A stretch of 43,783 bases of DNA, from assembly GCA_026415325.1 (NCBI GenBank), contig JAOAHH010000098.1, positions 1-43,783 of the forward strand, written 5' to 3'. The notes under the pieces were generated by a model that was given only the letters and a program-made list of their open reading frames with translations, was not told the DNA's origin and did no database searches. The translations under genes were made by a program, and so were the position numbers. Positions 7,929-16,901 of this stretch are shown piece by piece. Position 1 is the first letter of the stretch; every line of letters starts with the position of its first letter. Source of the DNA: Thermodesulfobacteriota bacterium. GTDB taxonomy: Bacteria > Desulfobacterota > WTBG01 > CAIYCZ01 > CAIRTM01.

Positions 7929-10253
7929 CTATTCAGACTGGTGTGTGTCCGCTGCGGATTCTTCCTCGCAACGCCGAACGTAGGAGCATGCTTTATTCGG
8001 ACATTTAATCTGGCGGCCTGATCGCTTCGAGTTCTTTTCAAGAAGATACGAACTGCCGCATTCAGGACACGGGCCAGGGAGTGGCTTATCCCAGAGCGCA
8101 AACGTGCACTGGGGGTAACGCGAGCAGCTATAAAACACTTTGCCGCGCCTGCTTTTTTTCTCCATGATCGTGCCCTCTGCACACGCAGGACAGGCAACGC
8201 CAACATTAACCGACTGGGTGCGCGGTTTAATGAACGTGCACTCAGGATACCCTGAACAGCCGAGAAACGTGCCGTATCTGCCGCGTTTGAGCACAAGCGG
8301 TTTGCCGCACACCTCGCACACCTCCTGCTGAAGCTGGGGCTGATCCTCTGGAGCGTCATGTCCCTCCTGCTTTTCAAGCGGCCGCACAAATCTGCAGGCA
8401 GGAAAACCGCTGCAGGCAAAGAAACGGCCGTAGCGGCCGAGCCGAATAACGAGCCCTTTGCCGCACTGCGGACATACCTCTTCGGTCTTTTCCGTGGTCA
8501 CATCTGCTTTCTGGATTTCCGCTTCCTTTTGACGGATCAGACTGATAAACGGTTTCCAAAACTCTTTGATCGCAGGCTTCCACTGCGCCTCGCCGCGGGC
8601 AATCTGATCCAGCCGATCTTCCATGTATGAGGTGAAACCGTAGTCAACGTATTTTGAAAAATGGTTGACGAGCAAATCGTTGACGATCATGCCGATGTCT
8701 TCAGGATAGAAACGCTTTTTGACAAGTTTTACATATTTGCGCTCCTGCAGAATACTGATAATGCTTGCATACGTTGACGGTCTGCCGATACCGTATTCTT
8801 CAAGCGCCTTGACCAGCGTTGCTTCGGTATAGCGTGGCGGCGACTGGGTAAAGTGCTGCTCCGGCACCAGTTCAATCAGACGCAGCACATCCCCTGCGGC
8901 AAGGGGCGGCAGCATACCCTCTTCCTGCTCCTCCTCGCCGTTATCTTTGCCTTCTCTGTAGAGCTGCAGGTAGCCGGGAAACGTGACGGTCGAACCGGTT
9001 GCGCGAAACAAAAATCGCTCGCCTGCTCGAATGTCAACCGATACCGAATCGAGCACCGCTGCTGCCATCTGGCTTGCAACCGCCCGCTTCCAAATAAGAC
9101 TGTACAGTTTATACTCATCAGCGCTCAGCGCATGCTGTACATTTTCGGGTAGCAGGTGGACGTCGGTCGGCCGAATCGCTTCATGTGCTTCCTGCACATT
9201 TTTTGATTTTTGGGTAAAGTGCCGGGGCCGGGTAAGTGCATACTGCTCCCCAAAGGTGGCAACGATCACGTCGCGAATATCCTTCAGGGCGCTCGGTGCG
9301 AGATGGACGCTGTCGGTGCGCATATAGGTGATAAGCCCCATGCTGCCCGATCCCACATCGACACCTTCATACAGTCGCTGCGCGATTGACATGGTTTTGC
9401 GCGCCGAGAAACCGAGCTTGCGTGCAGCTTCCTGCTGCAAGGTGCTGGTAATAAACGGCGGCGGCGGGGTGCGCCGAATCTCTTTGCGCTGGACCGCAGC
9501 GACGCTAAAGGGTGCACCGTTGATTGCGGTAACAACCTCTTGTGCCTGCTGTTCGGTGCCGATTGCGAGCTTGTCCAGTTTTTTACCGTCAATCTGCACA
9601 AGGTGCGCGGCAAACGGATTTTCACGTGCTGCCGGCGTGAGCTGCGCCCGGATGGTCCAGTATTCCTGTTGCTTGAATGCCCTGATTTCCTGTTCCCGCT
9701 CGCAGATAAGGCGCAATGCCACGGACTGCACCCTGCCTGCCGAAAGGCCGTAGCGGATCTTTTTCCATAAAAACGGGCTCAAATTGAACCCGACAAGATA
9801 ATCCAGCACCACGCGCGCCTGTTGTGCGTCGACAAGGGTTGTGGAGATGTCGCGGGGGTTTTTCAGCGCATCCTGGATCGCCTCTCGTGTTATTTCATGG
9901 AACGTAATCCGGCGCACCACAGGTGCTTCGTGAGCGCCTTTCTGCGGCGCATCGAGTTTCAGCGCTGCCACCAAGTGCCATGCAATCGCCTCTCCTTCGC
10001 GGTCAAGGTCGGTCGCCAGATAGACGGTTGAGCACTGCTTGAGCGCCTTGCTGATTTCGGCAAGATACTTTTTGCTCTCGGGCAGGATGTGGTATTTGGC
10101 CACTACATCTCCGTTGATTTCAACCGATCCTTGCTTGCTCGGCAGCGCTCGCACGTGCCCTTTGCAGGCAAGCACCTTATACCCGCGGCCGAGAAACTTC
10201 GAAATTGTTTTTGCTTTTGCCGGAGATTCGACGATAACCAGTGCCTGATCCAT
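7929..10253 (-). CDS. topA: DNA topoisomerase I
   Basis: The 774-residue type IA topoisomerase relaxes negative supercoils. Order of parts: Toprim domain (VIVESPAKAKTI near the N-terminus; TDLDREGEAIAWH around 81-93), the gate and catalytic region with active-site Tyr310 in GLITYMRTDS, then four C-terminal zinc-ribbon modules, each of CxxC...C form (the last two with slightly altered spacing). The zinc modules bind single-stranded DNA. It lies 30 bases downstream of the dprA stop and appears cotranscribed with it. Only a weak AAAGAAAG site precedes the ATG. Confidence 0.96.
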   Translation of the reverse strand: MDQALVIVESPAKAKTISKFLGRGYKVLACKGHVRALPSKQGSVEINGDVVAKYHILPESKKYLAEISKALKQCSTVYLATDLDREGEAIAWHLVAALKLDAPQKGAHEAPVVRRITFHEITREAIQDALKNPRDISTTLVDAQQARVVLDYLVGFNLSPFLWKKIRYGLSAGRVQSVALRLICEREQEIRAFKQQEYWTIRAQLTPAARENPFAAHLVQIDGKKLDKLAIGTEQQAQEVVTAINGAPFSVAAVQRKEIRRTPPPPFITSTLQQEAARKLGFSARKTMSIAQRLYEGVDVGSGSMGLITYMRTDSVHLAPSALKDIRDVIVATFGEQYALTRPRHFTQKSKNVQEAHEAIRPTDVHLLPENVQHALSADEYKLYSLIWKRAVASQMAAAVLDSVSVDIRAGERFLFRATGSTVTFPGYLQLYREGKDNGEEEQEEGMLPPLAAGDVLRLIELVPEQHFTQSPPRYTEATLVKALEEYGIGRPSTYASIISILQERKYVKLVKKRFYPEDIGMIVNDLLVNHFSKYVDYGFTSYMEDRLDQIARGEAQWKPAIKEFWKPFISLIRQKEAEIQKADVTTEKTEEVCPQCGKGLVIRLGRYGRFFACSGFPACRFVRPLEKQEGHDAPEDQPQLQQEVCEVCGKPLVLKRGRYGTFLGCSGYPECTFIKPRTQSVNVGVACPACAEGTIMEKKSRRGKVFYSCSRYPQCTFALWDKPLPGPCPECGSSYLLEKNSKRSGRQIKCPNKACSYVRRCEEESAADTHQSE

Positions 10254-10283
10254 ATCGGTGTTCTTTCTTTATACGTCGTGCTC

Positions 10284-11387
10284 TCAAGACGGAGCAGATG
10301 CCCGTGCGAAGTACTTTCCCGGAAGCTCAACAACAAGCCCCTTGAGCTCAAGCTCCAGCAGAACAGCGGCAAGCCGTCCTGGCGGAAACCGGCCGGCATT
10401 GCTCAACGTATCAATATGTACCGGCTCATTACCAAAAAGACCGAAAACCCGCTCCTGTTCGGCAGTGAGATCCTCAGGCTGCCTCATATTGACAAGGGTC
10501 GACTCGGTGCTGCCGGTGCACGGACCAAACTCCTCCAGGATATCCTGTGCGGTTTCAACAACCTTTGCACCGCTTCGCAAGAGGTTGTTAGTCCCTTTAC
10601 TAGTATACGCATACACACTACCGGGAACCGCAAACACATCCCGGCCTTGGTCGAGTGCACACCGCGCGGTTATCAACGAGCCGCTGTTTGGACCTGCTTC
10701 AACAACCAGCACGCCGCGCGCCATGCCGCTGATAATCCGGTTTCGTGCCGGAAAATGATAGCTGTTCGGCTCGGTGCCCGGCGGATACTCGGAAACCGCC
10801 GCCCCGTTTGCAACAATTGTATCATAGAGTTTTTTGTGCTCAGGCGGATAGATAACATCGACACCGCATCCGAGCACGGCAACGGTTTTCCCTCCTGCCG
10901 ACACCGCTGCCTGATGTGCACAGGCATCAATACCACGGGCCATGCCGCTTACTACAGTAATGCCGTTTGCTGCAAGATCCCGACAGAGCTGGTCGGTTAT
11001 CCGCCGTCCATAGGTTGAAGCGCTGCGTGAACCGACCACTGCAAGCATGCCGGCATCCCCGTCCGGCAAAGTGCCGCGGACATACAAAAACGGCGGGGGA
11101 TCGTAAATATGTCGCAGAAGCCGGGGATATGCCGAATCAGTATATGTCACCAGACTGATGCTTCGTTGACAGAGCAATGCAAGCTCGTGCTCTGCATCCG
11201 ATGACGGCAAGCCGCGCCGCAATGCTGTAATCGTCCGCTGGTTGACGCCGGGAACTCTAAGCAGATCCTCATCGTTGGCCTCAAACACTTGCTGCGGCGA
11301 TCCGAAGCGTTCGATCAGGTTCTTGCACAGAACCGTGCCAATGCCGCACACGTTGCGCAGCGCAATCCAGTAATAATGCTCGTGCAC
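10284..11387 (-). CDS. dprA: DNA-processing protein DprA
   Basis: DprA/Smf loads RecA on single-stranded DNA taken up in transformation. The protein shows an N-terminal HhH/SAM-like part (GIGTVLCKNLIERFG ... VPGVNQRTI), then the Rossmann core with VVGSRSASTYGRR, SGMARGIDACAHQAA, VLGCGVDVIYPPEH, FPARNRIISGMARG and EAGPNSGSLITA, and a C-terminal winged-helix (DprA_WH-like) part. I place the start at the GTG at 11387: an AAGGGGG site sits just upstream and a promoter lies a little farther up, inside the longer open frame that would begin at 11498. That gives 367 residues. It heads a probable dprA-topA unit. Confidence 0.93.
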   Translation of the reverse strand: MHEHYYWIALRNVCGIGTVLCKNLIERFGSPQQVFEANDEDLLRVPGVNQRTITALRRGLPSSDAEHELALLCQRSISLVTYTDSAYPRLLRHIYDPPPFLYVRGTLPDGDAGMLAVVGSRSASTYGRRITDQLCRDLAANGITVVSGMARGIDACAHQAAVSAGGKTVAVLGCGVDVIYPPEHKKLYDTIVANGAAVSEYPPGTEPNSYHFPARNRIISGMARGVLVVEAGPNSGSLITARCALDQGRDVFAVPGSVYAYTSKGTNNLLRSGAKVVETAQDILEEFGPCTGSTESTLVNMRQPEDLTAEQERVFGLFGNEPVHIDTLSNAGRFPPGRLAAVLLELELKGLVVELPGKYFARASAPS

Positions 11388-11420
11388 TAAAAAACCCCCT
11401 TCTTTTTTTACAGAGCGAAA

Positions 11421-11450
11421 ATTGTTAGCCGCTCCACCGTCAAAAGTCAA
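11421..11450 (-). promoter_or_regulatory. Sigma70-type promoter of dprA
   Basis: On the minus strand TTGACT (11445-11450) and TAACAAT (11421-11427) are separated by 17 bases, about 35 bases upstream of the GTG start. It supports the shorter DprA start. Confidence 0.6.
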
Positions 11451-11543
11451 GGCGAAAGTTGCCGGAAAAACATCGTAATCGGTAGCCGAGCTCGCCACCG
11501 AAGGATTCGCCGGCCCCGCGCGCGCATTTGCAGCACGGGGTGT

Positions 11544-12338
11544 TTAAGGTGAAGTTATACGTTCATCGCCGCTTAACCGAAAAAGCCTTTTTGTGTTTTT
11601 CGTTGTCGCATAGGCAACCTCTTCGAGCGGTAGCTGTTTCAGTGCAGCAATCGCCTCGGCAACATATCGGACATACGCAGGCTCGTTTCGTTTGCCGCGA
11701 AACGGAACCGGGGTGAGAAACGGGCAGTCTGTCTCGATGAGCAGATACTCAAGCGGAACTGCCCGGACAACCTCATGAAGAAGAGAGGCGTTTCTGAATG
11801 TCACGGTGCCGGGAATTGAGATGTAAAATCCGAGATCAATGCACTTCCGTGCCAGGGCCGCATCGCCGGAAAAACAGTGAAATACTCCGCCGTACTCGCC
11901 TGCATGTTCCTCGCGAACAATGTCAAGCGTCTCCCGATGCGCCTCCCGATCATGAATGATGACGGGAAGCTTGAGGCTTTTTGCAAGACCGATCTGATCC
12001 CGGAAACACCGTCTCTGATCCTCCTTGGAAGAACGGTTCCGGTAAAAATCAAGACCGATCTCGCCCAGTGCCACAACCTTCGGTTGGCGTGCAGCGTGCT
12101 CAAGAAAATCTCGAACCTGGGCACTCCAACGTCCAGCGTTGTGCGGGTGGATTCCGAGAGCCGCATACACAAACGGCCACTGCTGTGCGATCTGCAGCGC
12201 AGCCCGGCATTCTTCAAGACCGATGCCGATGGTAACGATTGATACCACACCCTCAGTGCGTGCCCGCTTGATAACAGCATCGCGGTCAGTGTTAAATTCC
12301 GAAAGATCAAGATGAGCGTGAGAATCGATAAGCCCCAT
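11544..12338 (-). CDS. tatD: TatD family metal-dependent DNase
   Basis: The product is an amidohydrolase-fold nuclease of the TatD/YcfH type with the metal-ligand motifs in order: DSHAHLD near the N-terminus, GEIGLDF, IHDREAH, HCFSG and ETDCPFL. The ATG at 12338 gives the usual MGLIDSHAHLD opening; an in-frame GTG at 12359, overlapping the yjbQ stop, is an alternative. It is the last gene of the long hydrogenase-maturation run, coupled to yjbQ. A direct role in hydrogenase assembly is not expected; cotranscription is inferred from spacing only. Confidence 0.93.
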   Translation of the reverse strand: MGLIDSHAHLDLSEFNTDRDAVIKRARTEGVVSIVTIGIGLEECRAALQIAQQWPFVYAALGIHPHNAGRWSAQVRDFLEHAARQPKVVALGEIGLDFYRNRSSKEDQRRCFRDQIGLAKSLKLPVIIHDREAHRETLDIVREEHAGEYGGVFHCFSGDAALARKCIDLGFYISIPGTVTFRNASLLHEVVRAVPLEYLLIETDCPFLTPVPFRGKRNEPAYVRYVAEAIAALKQLPLEEVAYATTKNTKRLFRLSGDERITSP

Positions 12339-12350
12339 GGGAAAAGCTCT

Positions 12351-12375
12351 GCTCTTCACTTTTCACCTTTCACAA
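12351..12375. repeat. Degenerate heptanucleotide tandem repeat
   Basis: On the minus strand there are three 7-base NNGTGAA units. They encode the last residues and stop codon of yjbQ and include the alternative GTG start of tatD. The unit is the same as in the array at 2047-2076. Confidence 0.5.
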
Positions 12376-12775
12376 TACCCCTGTCTCCTGTCACCTGTAT
12401 CCATACCGAGCGTGTGCGCGGGCCGTCAAATTCACAGAAAAAAATCGATTGCCATGTGCCGAGCCTGAGCCGGCCTTGCTCGACGATTACGGCAGTAGAG
12501 CATCCGAAAAGCGACGACTTAATATGCGCCGCTGAATTTCCTTCAGCATGGGCATAGCCGTCCCGCTGGGGTATCAGCTTTTCAATTTCCATCAGAATAT
12601 CGTGCACAACCGCAGGATCGGCATTCTCGTTGATGGTTATGCCGGCAGTGGTGTGTGGCACAAACACTGTGCACACCCCCTGACGTACGCCGGTGCGGCG
12701 CACCGCATCCTGAACCGCTGCGGTGATATCGATCATTTCGGTTTGTCGATGAGTGCGTACGGTTATTTCTTCCAT
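12356..12775 (-). CDS. yjbQ: YjbQ family protein (UPF0047)
   Basis: The 139-residue protein matches the YjbQ family along its whole length, with VFVPHTTAGITINENADP, EGNSAAHIKSSLFG and LGTWQSIFFCEFDGPRTR. Members are small trimeric beta proteins; secondary thiamine-phosphate synthase activity has been reported for E. coli YjbQ, but the physiological role is unsettled. The start has a good CAGGAG site. The gene sits between hypE (87 bases upstream) and tatD. Its last codons fall in the heptanucleotide repeat, so the C-terminus (KGEK) may be a recent alteration. Confidence 0.92.
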   Translation of the reverse strand: MEEITVRTHRQTEMIDITAAVQDAVRRTGVRQGVCTVFVPHTTAGITINENADPAVVHDILMEIEKLIPQRDGYAHAEGNSAAHIKSSLFGCSTAVIVEQGRLRLGTWQSIFFCEFDGPRTRSVWIQVTGDRGIVKGEK

Positions 12776-12862
12776 AGCAAGACACTCCTGATGTGTTTAT
12801 ACGCTTCCTTTTTTGGCCGCCTCAAAAACACCTCTGGTAATTACCCGCCTTTGGAGGCAGTG

Positions 12863-13876
12863 TCAACAGATACGCGGTACCAGCTCGCCGGTTGGCAACT
12901 CAACAATTCGCTCGCCGCCTATGCAGGTCTTCATAATGACCCGTGCATCAGTTTGACCACTGACAGTTCCGATCACCGTTGCATGTCTGCCGCAGGGATA
13001 TTCCCGCATAATCTGGACGATTTTATCAGCATCACCAGCATCGCAGATGAGCACCATGTTCCCTTCATTCGCAAGGAACAGCGGATCAAACCCAAAGGTT
13101 TCGCACACCCCGCGCACCTGCTCCTGCACGGGGATTGCGCGCTCATCGATATACAGCGTCAGACCGCGCTGCAAGGCTATTTCGGCAAGGATGCCACCAA
13201 GCCCTCCTCGCGTTATATCACGCATACAGTGAATACGGGGGCTTGCGGCAAGCAGACGCTCGATCATGGCACTCAGAGGCGCCGAATCAGAAGTTAACGG
13301 AGATGCAAGCTCGATGTTCTCACGGCTGCATAAAATTGCTGCTCCATGGTCGCCAATGGTATTGCTCAGGATAAGTGCGTCGCCAGGCTGTATCTGGGAA
13401 ATAGCAAGCGGCGCATGATAGGTGACAAGACCGATCCCTGTGGTTGTGATATAGATACCGTCTCCTTTTCCCTTCGGCACGACCTTTGTGTCGCCGGTCA
13501 CGATCTGTACCTGCGCACGGGATGCAGCAACTGCCATTGAGGCGCAGACGGCATCAAGGGTTTTCAGAGAAAATCCTTCTTCGATGATCACACTGCAGCT
13601 CAGCGCAAGCGGCCGTCCACCGCATACGGCAAGATCGTTTACCGTGCCGTACACGGCAAGTGAACCGATATCGCCACCCGGAAAAAAGATCGGACTCACA
13701 ACATAGGAATCCGTTGTCAAACACAACCGCATCCCCTGCACTTCAAGCACCGCACCGTCCTCAAGCCGCTCAAGACAAAAGTTGCGCAAATGCCTGAGAA
13801 AAACCGTTGCAATGAGTTCATGGGTCAGCAGCCCGCCGCTGCCGTGTTCAAGCAAAACAGCATCGTTCGGAATCAT
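12863..13876 (-). CDS. hypE: Hydrogenase maturation protein HypE (carbamoyl dehydratase)
   Basis: HypE accepts the carbamoyl group from HypF on its C-terminal Cys and dehydrates it with ATP to a thiocyanate, the source of the CN ligands of the [NiFe] active site. The 337-residue protein has the AIR-synthase fold motifs (LEHGSGGLLTHELI, TTDSYVVSPIFFPGGDIG, VNDLAVCGG, GDTKVV, DITRGGLGG, NEGN) and ends in the required PRIC with Cys337. The start overlaps the hypF stop by 4 bases, so the two partners are translationally coupled. Confidence 0.97.
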   Translation of the reverse strand: MIPNDAVLLEHGSGGLLTHELIATVFLRHLRNFCLERLEDGAVLEVQGMRLCLTTDSYVVSPIFFPGGDIGSLAVYGTVNDLAVCGGRPLALSCSVIIEEGFSLKTLDAVCASMAVAASRAQVQIVTGDTKVVPKGKGDGIYITTTGIGLVTYHAPLAISQIQPGDALILSNTIGDHGAAILCSRENIELASPLTSDSAPLSAMIERLLAASPRIHCMRDITRGGLGGILAEIALQRGLTLYIDERAIPVQEQVRGVCETFGFDPLFLANEGNMVLICDAGDADKIVQIMREYPCGRHATVIGTVSGQTDARVIMKTCIGGERIVELPTGELVPRIC

Positions 13877-16200
13877 AGCTTATGCCTTTCAATACAGAAA
13901 GAGGTGCGCTCTTCCCTGCCAGTGCCGCACGCCCGGATGCCGGCAATGACAGCCTGTCCAAGCGCAATGCCGCCATCATTGGGCGGCACCAGCCGATGGA
14001 CGGCAACGCTAAACCCGCTTCTCTGCAGCGCAGCACTACATCCTTCAAGGAGCTGTTTGTTTTGAAAGCATCCGCCGCTGAGCACAACGCTGGCTATGCC
14101 TGTTGCTGCGCGGATTCGTTCGGCCATTGCTGTACAGGCGCGGCAGAGCATCTGATGAAATGCTTTGGCAAGCATTGCAGGGGCAGTGCCGGCGCAGCGG
14201 TATTCACACAGTGCCGCAACTGTAGAACGCAGATCAAGCAGAAACACACCTTCATGCTCACGGATGTCAAAAGGAACCGCCACCTCAGTATCGTCACATC
14301 CTGCGGCAACGGCTTCAAGCTCCATGGCTGCTTGTCCTTCAAAGCTGGTGCGCTGCCGCACACCGAGAAGCGCAGCAACTGCGTCAAAGACCCGTCCAAG
14401 ACTAGAGGTAAGGGGCGCATTAATCCCCTGCTCCATGCTTTTTTCGATAAGCAGCCCTGCGGATTTTTCTGGCACCAGGCCAAGCCGCACGGCTTTTTCA
14501 ATCCATCTACTGCCGTAAGCTTCCCGCAGCAGCCCGGCAGCGCACCGCCACGGTTCCCTGACCGCCTGCGCCCCGCCCGGGAGCTTAAAATAGGCAATAT
14601 GCCCTGCACGACGATACCCTGAAGCGTCTGCAACGAGAAATTCTCCGCCCCATACCATGCCGTCATCGCCATAGCCTGTGCCGTCCATGGCAATGCCGAT
14701 AACCGGTCGGTTTATGCGGTTTTCCGCCATACAACTGACAATATGGGCATGGTGATGTTGCACGGCGATGCGCAATCGCCCTCCCATTTCCAGAGCAACC
14801 CGTGTCGAATAATAGCCCGGATGCATATCATGGGCAATAATATCAGGGGTGCATTGGGTGATGTGGCGCAGCAGCTCGATGCTTTCGTGGAAAAAATCCC
14901 GCGCCTGCGGCGTGTCCATATCGCCAAGGTGCTGGCTGACAAATGCCTGATCGTTTTTCAGGATGCACACGGTTGCCTTCAGATGCGGTCCGAGCGCAAG
15001 CACCGGTGGGAAAGAGCCGTCCACCGAAATCGGCTTGGGTACAAACCCGCGTGCGCGGCGCAGAATATACGGAGCGCCTGCCGCACTCATGGCAATGGAA
15101 TCATCGCAGCGGACAAGGATGTCGCGGTTGTGCACAAGAAAAAAATCGGCAATACCGTTCAGCCGTTTTATTGCCTCACGGTTCCCGATACAGATCGGCT
15201 CATCGGTTCTGTTGCCGCTGGTCATGACGAGGGCAATAAAATCATTCTCCAGCAGCAAATGCTGGAGCGGCGTATAGGGCAGCATAATGCCGAGTGTTGC
15301 CATGCCCGGCGCTACCGCATCTGAAAGATGGTTTGCACTTTTCTTCCTCACCAGCACGATTGGCCGCTCAGGAGAGCGGAGCAGGTCCCTCTCGGCATCG
15401 TCGAGCTCTGCAAGAGCCTCTGCCTGTGCAATATCGTTAACCATGATGGCAAACGGCTTTTCTTCGCGGCACTTCCGCGACCGCAGTCGTCTCACCGCAG
15501 CATCGTTGGCGGCATCAACGCACAGGTGAAATCCGCCAAGCCCTTTGACGGCAACGATTGCACCGTGCCGAAGATGCCGGAGCGTCTCTGCAAGAGGATC
15601 GGTGCAGACAACAGGGGCTCCTGTTGCATCATACAGCGCAAGCTGCGGACCGCAGACGGGGCAGGCAATGGTTTCTGCATGAAAGCGGCGGTCTGCCGGG
15701 TCAGTATATTCTGCTGCGCACTGCGCACACAACGGGAAACAGGACATAGCTGTATTCGCACGGTCATACGGGATATCACGGACAATGGTCAGCCGCGGGC
15801 CGCAGATACTACAGGTAATAAACGGATAGCGAAACCGTCGATCTCCGGGTCGCAGCAGCTCATCACGGCATGCCTCGCACAGCGCGGTATCGGGTGGGCA
15901 ATGGGCCTCGGTGACCCCCGCCATGTAACTCTGCACAATACGAAATGCATGTTCACCGAAAGGTTCCTGTTCATGCAACGTTATATCGGTTATCTCCGAA
16001 CGGGGAGGGGCGTCCATGCGAAGCAGCTCGAGAAAGCGTTCGATATCCGTATCTTCGCCCTCAACTTCAATGATAACACCGCTGCGGCTGTTGCAGACAA
16101 ACCCCGCAAGATGACAGCTTCTGGCCGTGCGATAGACAAACGGCCTGAACCCGACACCCTGGACCGTGCCCTGAACAAGGCAGCGCACCCGTCTCTTCAT
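13873..16200 (-). CDS. hypF: Carbamoyltransferase HypF
   Basis: HypF converts carbamoyl phosphate and ATP to carbamoyl adenylate and passes the carbamoyl group to HypE. Order of domains in the 775-residue protein: acylphosphatase (VQGTVQGVGFRPFVYR, about 9-24), two zinc fingers (CxxC...CSICGP and CxxC...CPVCGP), a YrdC-like domain, and a Kae1-like carbamoyltransferase with HHHAH and SGGCFQN. I use the ATG at 16200 (MKRRVRC), 5 bases after hypB; an in-frame GTG at 16242 would overlap hypB. No good ribosome-binding site precedes the ATG, so coupling to hypB is likely. Confidence 0.97.
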   Translation of the reverse strand: MKRRVRCLVQGTVQGVGFRPFVYRTARSCHLAGFVCNSRSGVIIEVEGEDTDIERFLELLRMDAPPRSEITDITLHEQEPFGEHAFRIVQSYMAGVTEAHCPPDTALCEACRDELLRPGDRRFRYPFITCSICGPRLTIVRDIPYDRANTAMSCFPLCAQCAAEYTDPADRRFHAETIACPVCGPQLALYDATGAPVVCTDPLAETLRHLRHGAIVAVKGLGGFHLCVDAANDAAVRRLRSRKCREEKPFAIMVNDIAQAEALAELDDAERDLLRSPERPIVLVRKKSANHLSDAVAPGMATLGIMLPYTPLQHLLLENDFIALVMTSGNRTDEPICIGNREAIKRLNGIADFFLVHNRDILVRCDDSIAMSAAGAPYILRRARGFVPKPISVDGSFPPVLALGPHLKATVCILKNDQAFVSQHLGDMDTPQARDFFHESIELLRHITQCTPDIIAHDMHPGYYSTRVALEMGGRLRIAVQHHHAHIVSCMAENRINRPVIGIAMDGTGYGDDGMVWGGEFLVADASGYRRAGHIAYFKLPGGAQAVREPWRCAAGLLREAYGSRWIEKAVRLGLVPEKSAGLLIEKSMEQGINAPLTSSLGRVFDAVAALLGVRQRTSFEGQAAMELEAVAAGCDDTEVAVPFDIREHEGVFLLDLRSTVAALCEYRCAGTAPAMLAKAFHQMLCRACTAMAERIRAATGIASVVLSGGCFQNKQLLEGCSAALQRSGFSVAVHRLVPPNDGGIALGQAVIAGIRACGTGREERTSFCIERHKL

Positions 16201-16205
16201 AACCG

Positions 16206-16862
16206 TTACTGTCTGATTGACGCAATCTGTGTCCGCAGCCACGCGTACCAGCCATCCATGCCCGCATTCGTTTTGCAGGATATTTCAAAAAGGAGAAGTT
16301 GTGGGTTGTTTTTCCGTGCATCACTGCAGGCCCGCTCTCTATCAAAGGACACATACGGCATCAGGTCGATTTTGTTAATCAGCAGGACCGACGATACATG
16401 AAAGATGAGGGGATACTTTGCCGGTTTGTCGTCACCCTCCGGAACACTCAACATGGCAACCTTTGCATGCTCACCGAGGCTGAATTCGGCAGGGCACACA
16501 AGATTTCCGACGTTTTCAATAATCAGAAAATCAAGCGCCGCAAGGTCAAACGTTGCAAGCGCTTCCCGCACCATGCTGCTGTCGATATGGCAGGCACCGC
16601 CGGTGGTGATCTGCACGACCGGCACCCCGAGCTTTGCTATGCGCTCGGCATCGCAAGTGTCCTGGATATCTCCCTCAATCACACCAATGCGATAGTCGGT
16701 GCGCAGCGCGGCTATCGTCTTTTCGATCAGGGTTGTTTTCCCAGCACCTGGTGAACTTATAAGATTGATCGTATACACCTGATGCGCTGCAAACAGCGCC
16801 TGGTTTTCCGCGGCAATTCTGTTGTTTGCGTCAAGCACATTTTTCACAACCGGTATCTTCAT
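16206..16862 (-). CDS. hypB: Hydrogenase/nickel GTPase HypB
   Basis: HypB is the SIMIBI GTPase that helps HypA deliver nickel to the hydrogenase large subunit. The 218-residue protein shows P-loop SSPGAGKTT (36-44), GDIQDTCDA, the metal-site pair Cys91-His92 in TTGGACHID, and NKID for guanine recognition. It lacks the N-terminal His-rich stretch and the CxxCGC motif found in some HypB proteins, so it would not store nickel. The start has a GGGGTGA site. It follows hypD by 39 bases and precedes hypF by 5. Confidence 0.96.
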   Translation of the reverse strand: MKIPVVKNVLDANNRIAAENQALFAAHQVYTINLISSPGAGKTTLIEKTIAALRTDYRIGVIEGDIQDTCDAERIAKLGVPVVQITTGGACHIDSSMVREALATFDLAALDFLIIENVGNLVCPAEFSLGEHAKVAMLSVPEGDDKPAKYPLIFHVSSVLLINKIDLMPYVSFDRERACSDARKNNPQLLLFEISCKTNAGMDGWYAWLRTQIASIRQ

Positions 16863-16901
16863 ACAACTTCACCCCTGCACGCCCTTTGCCGTGCGCGTTG
16901 T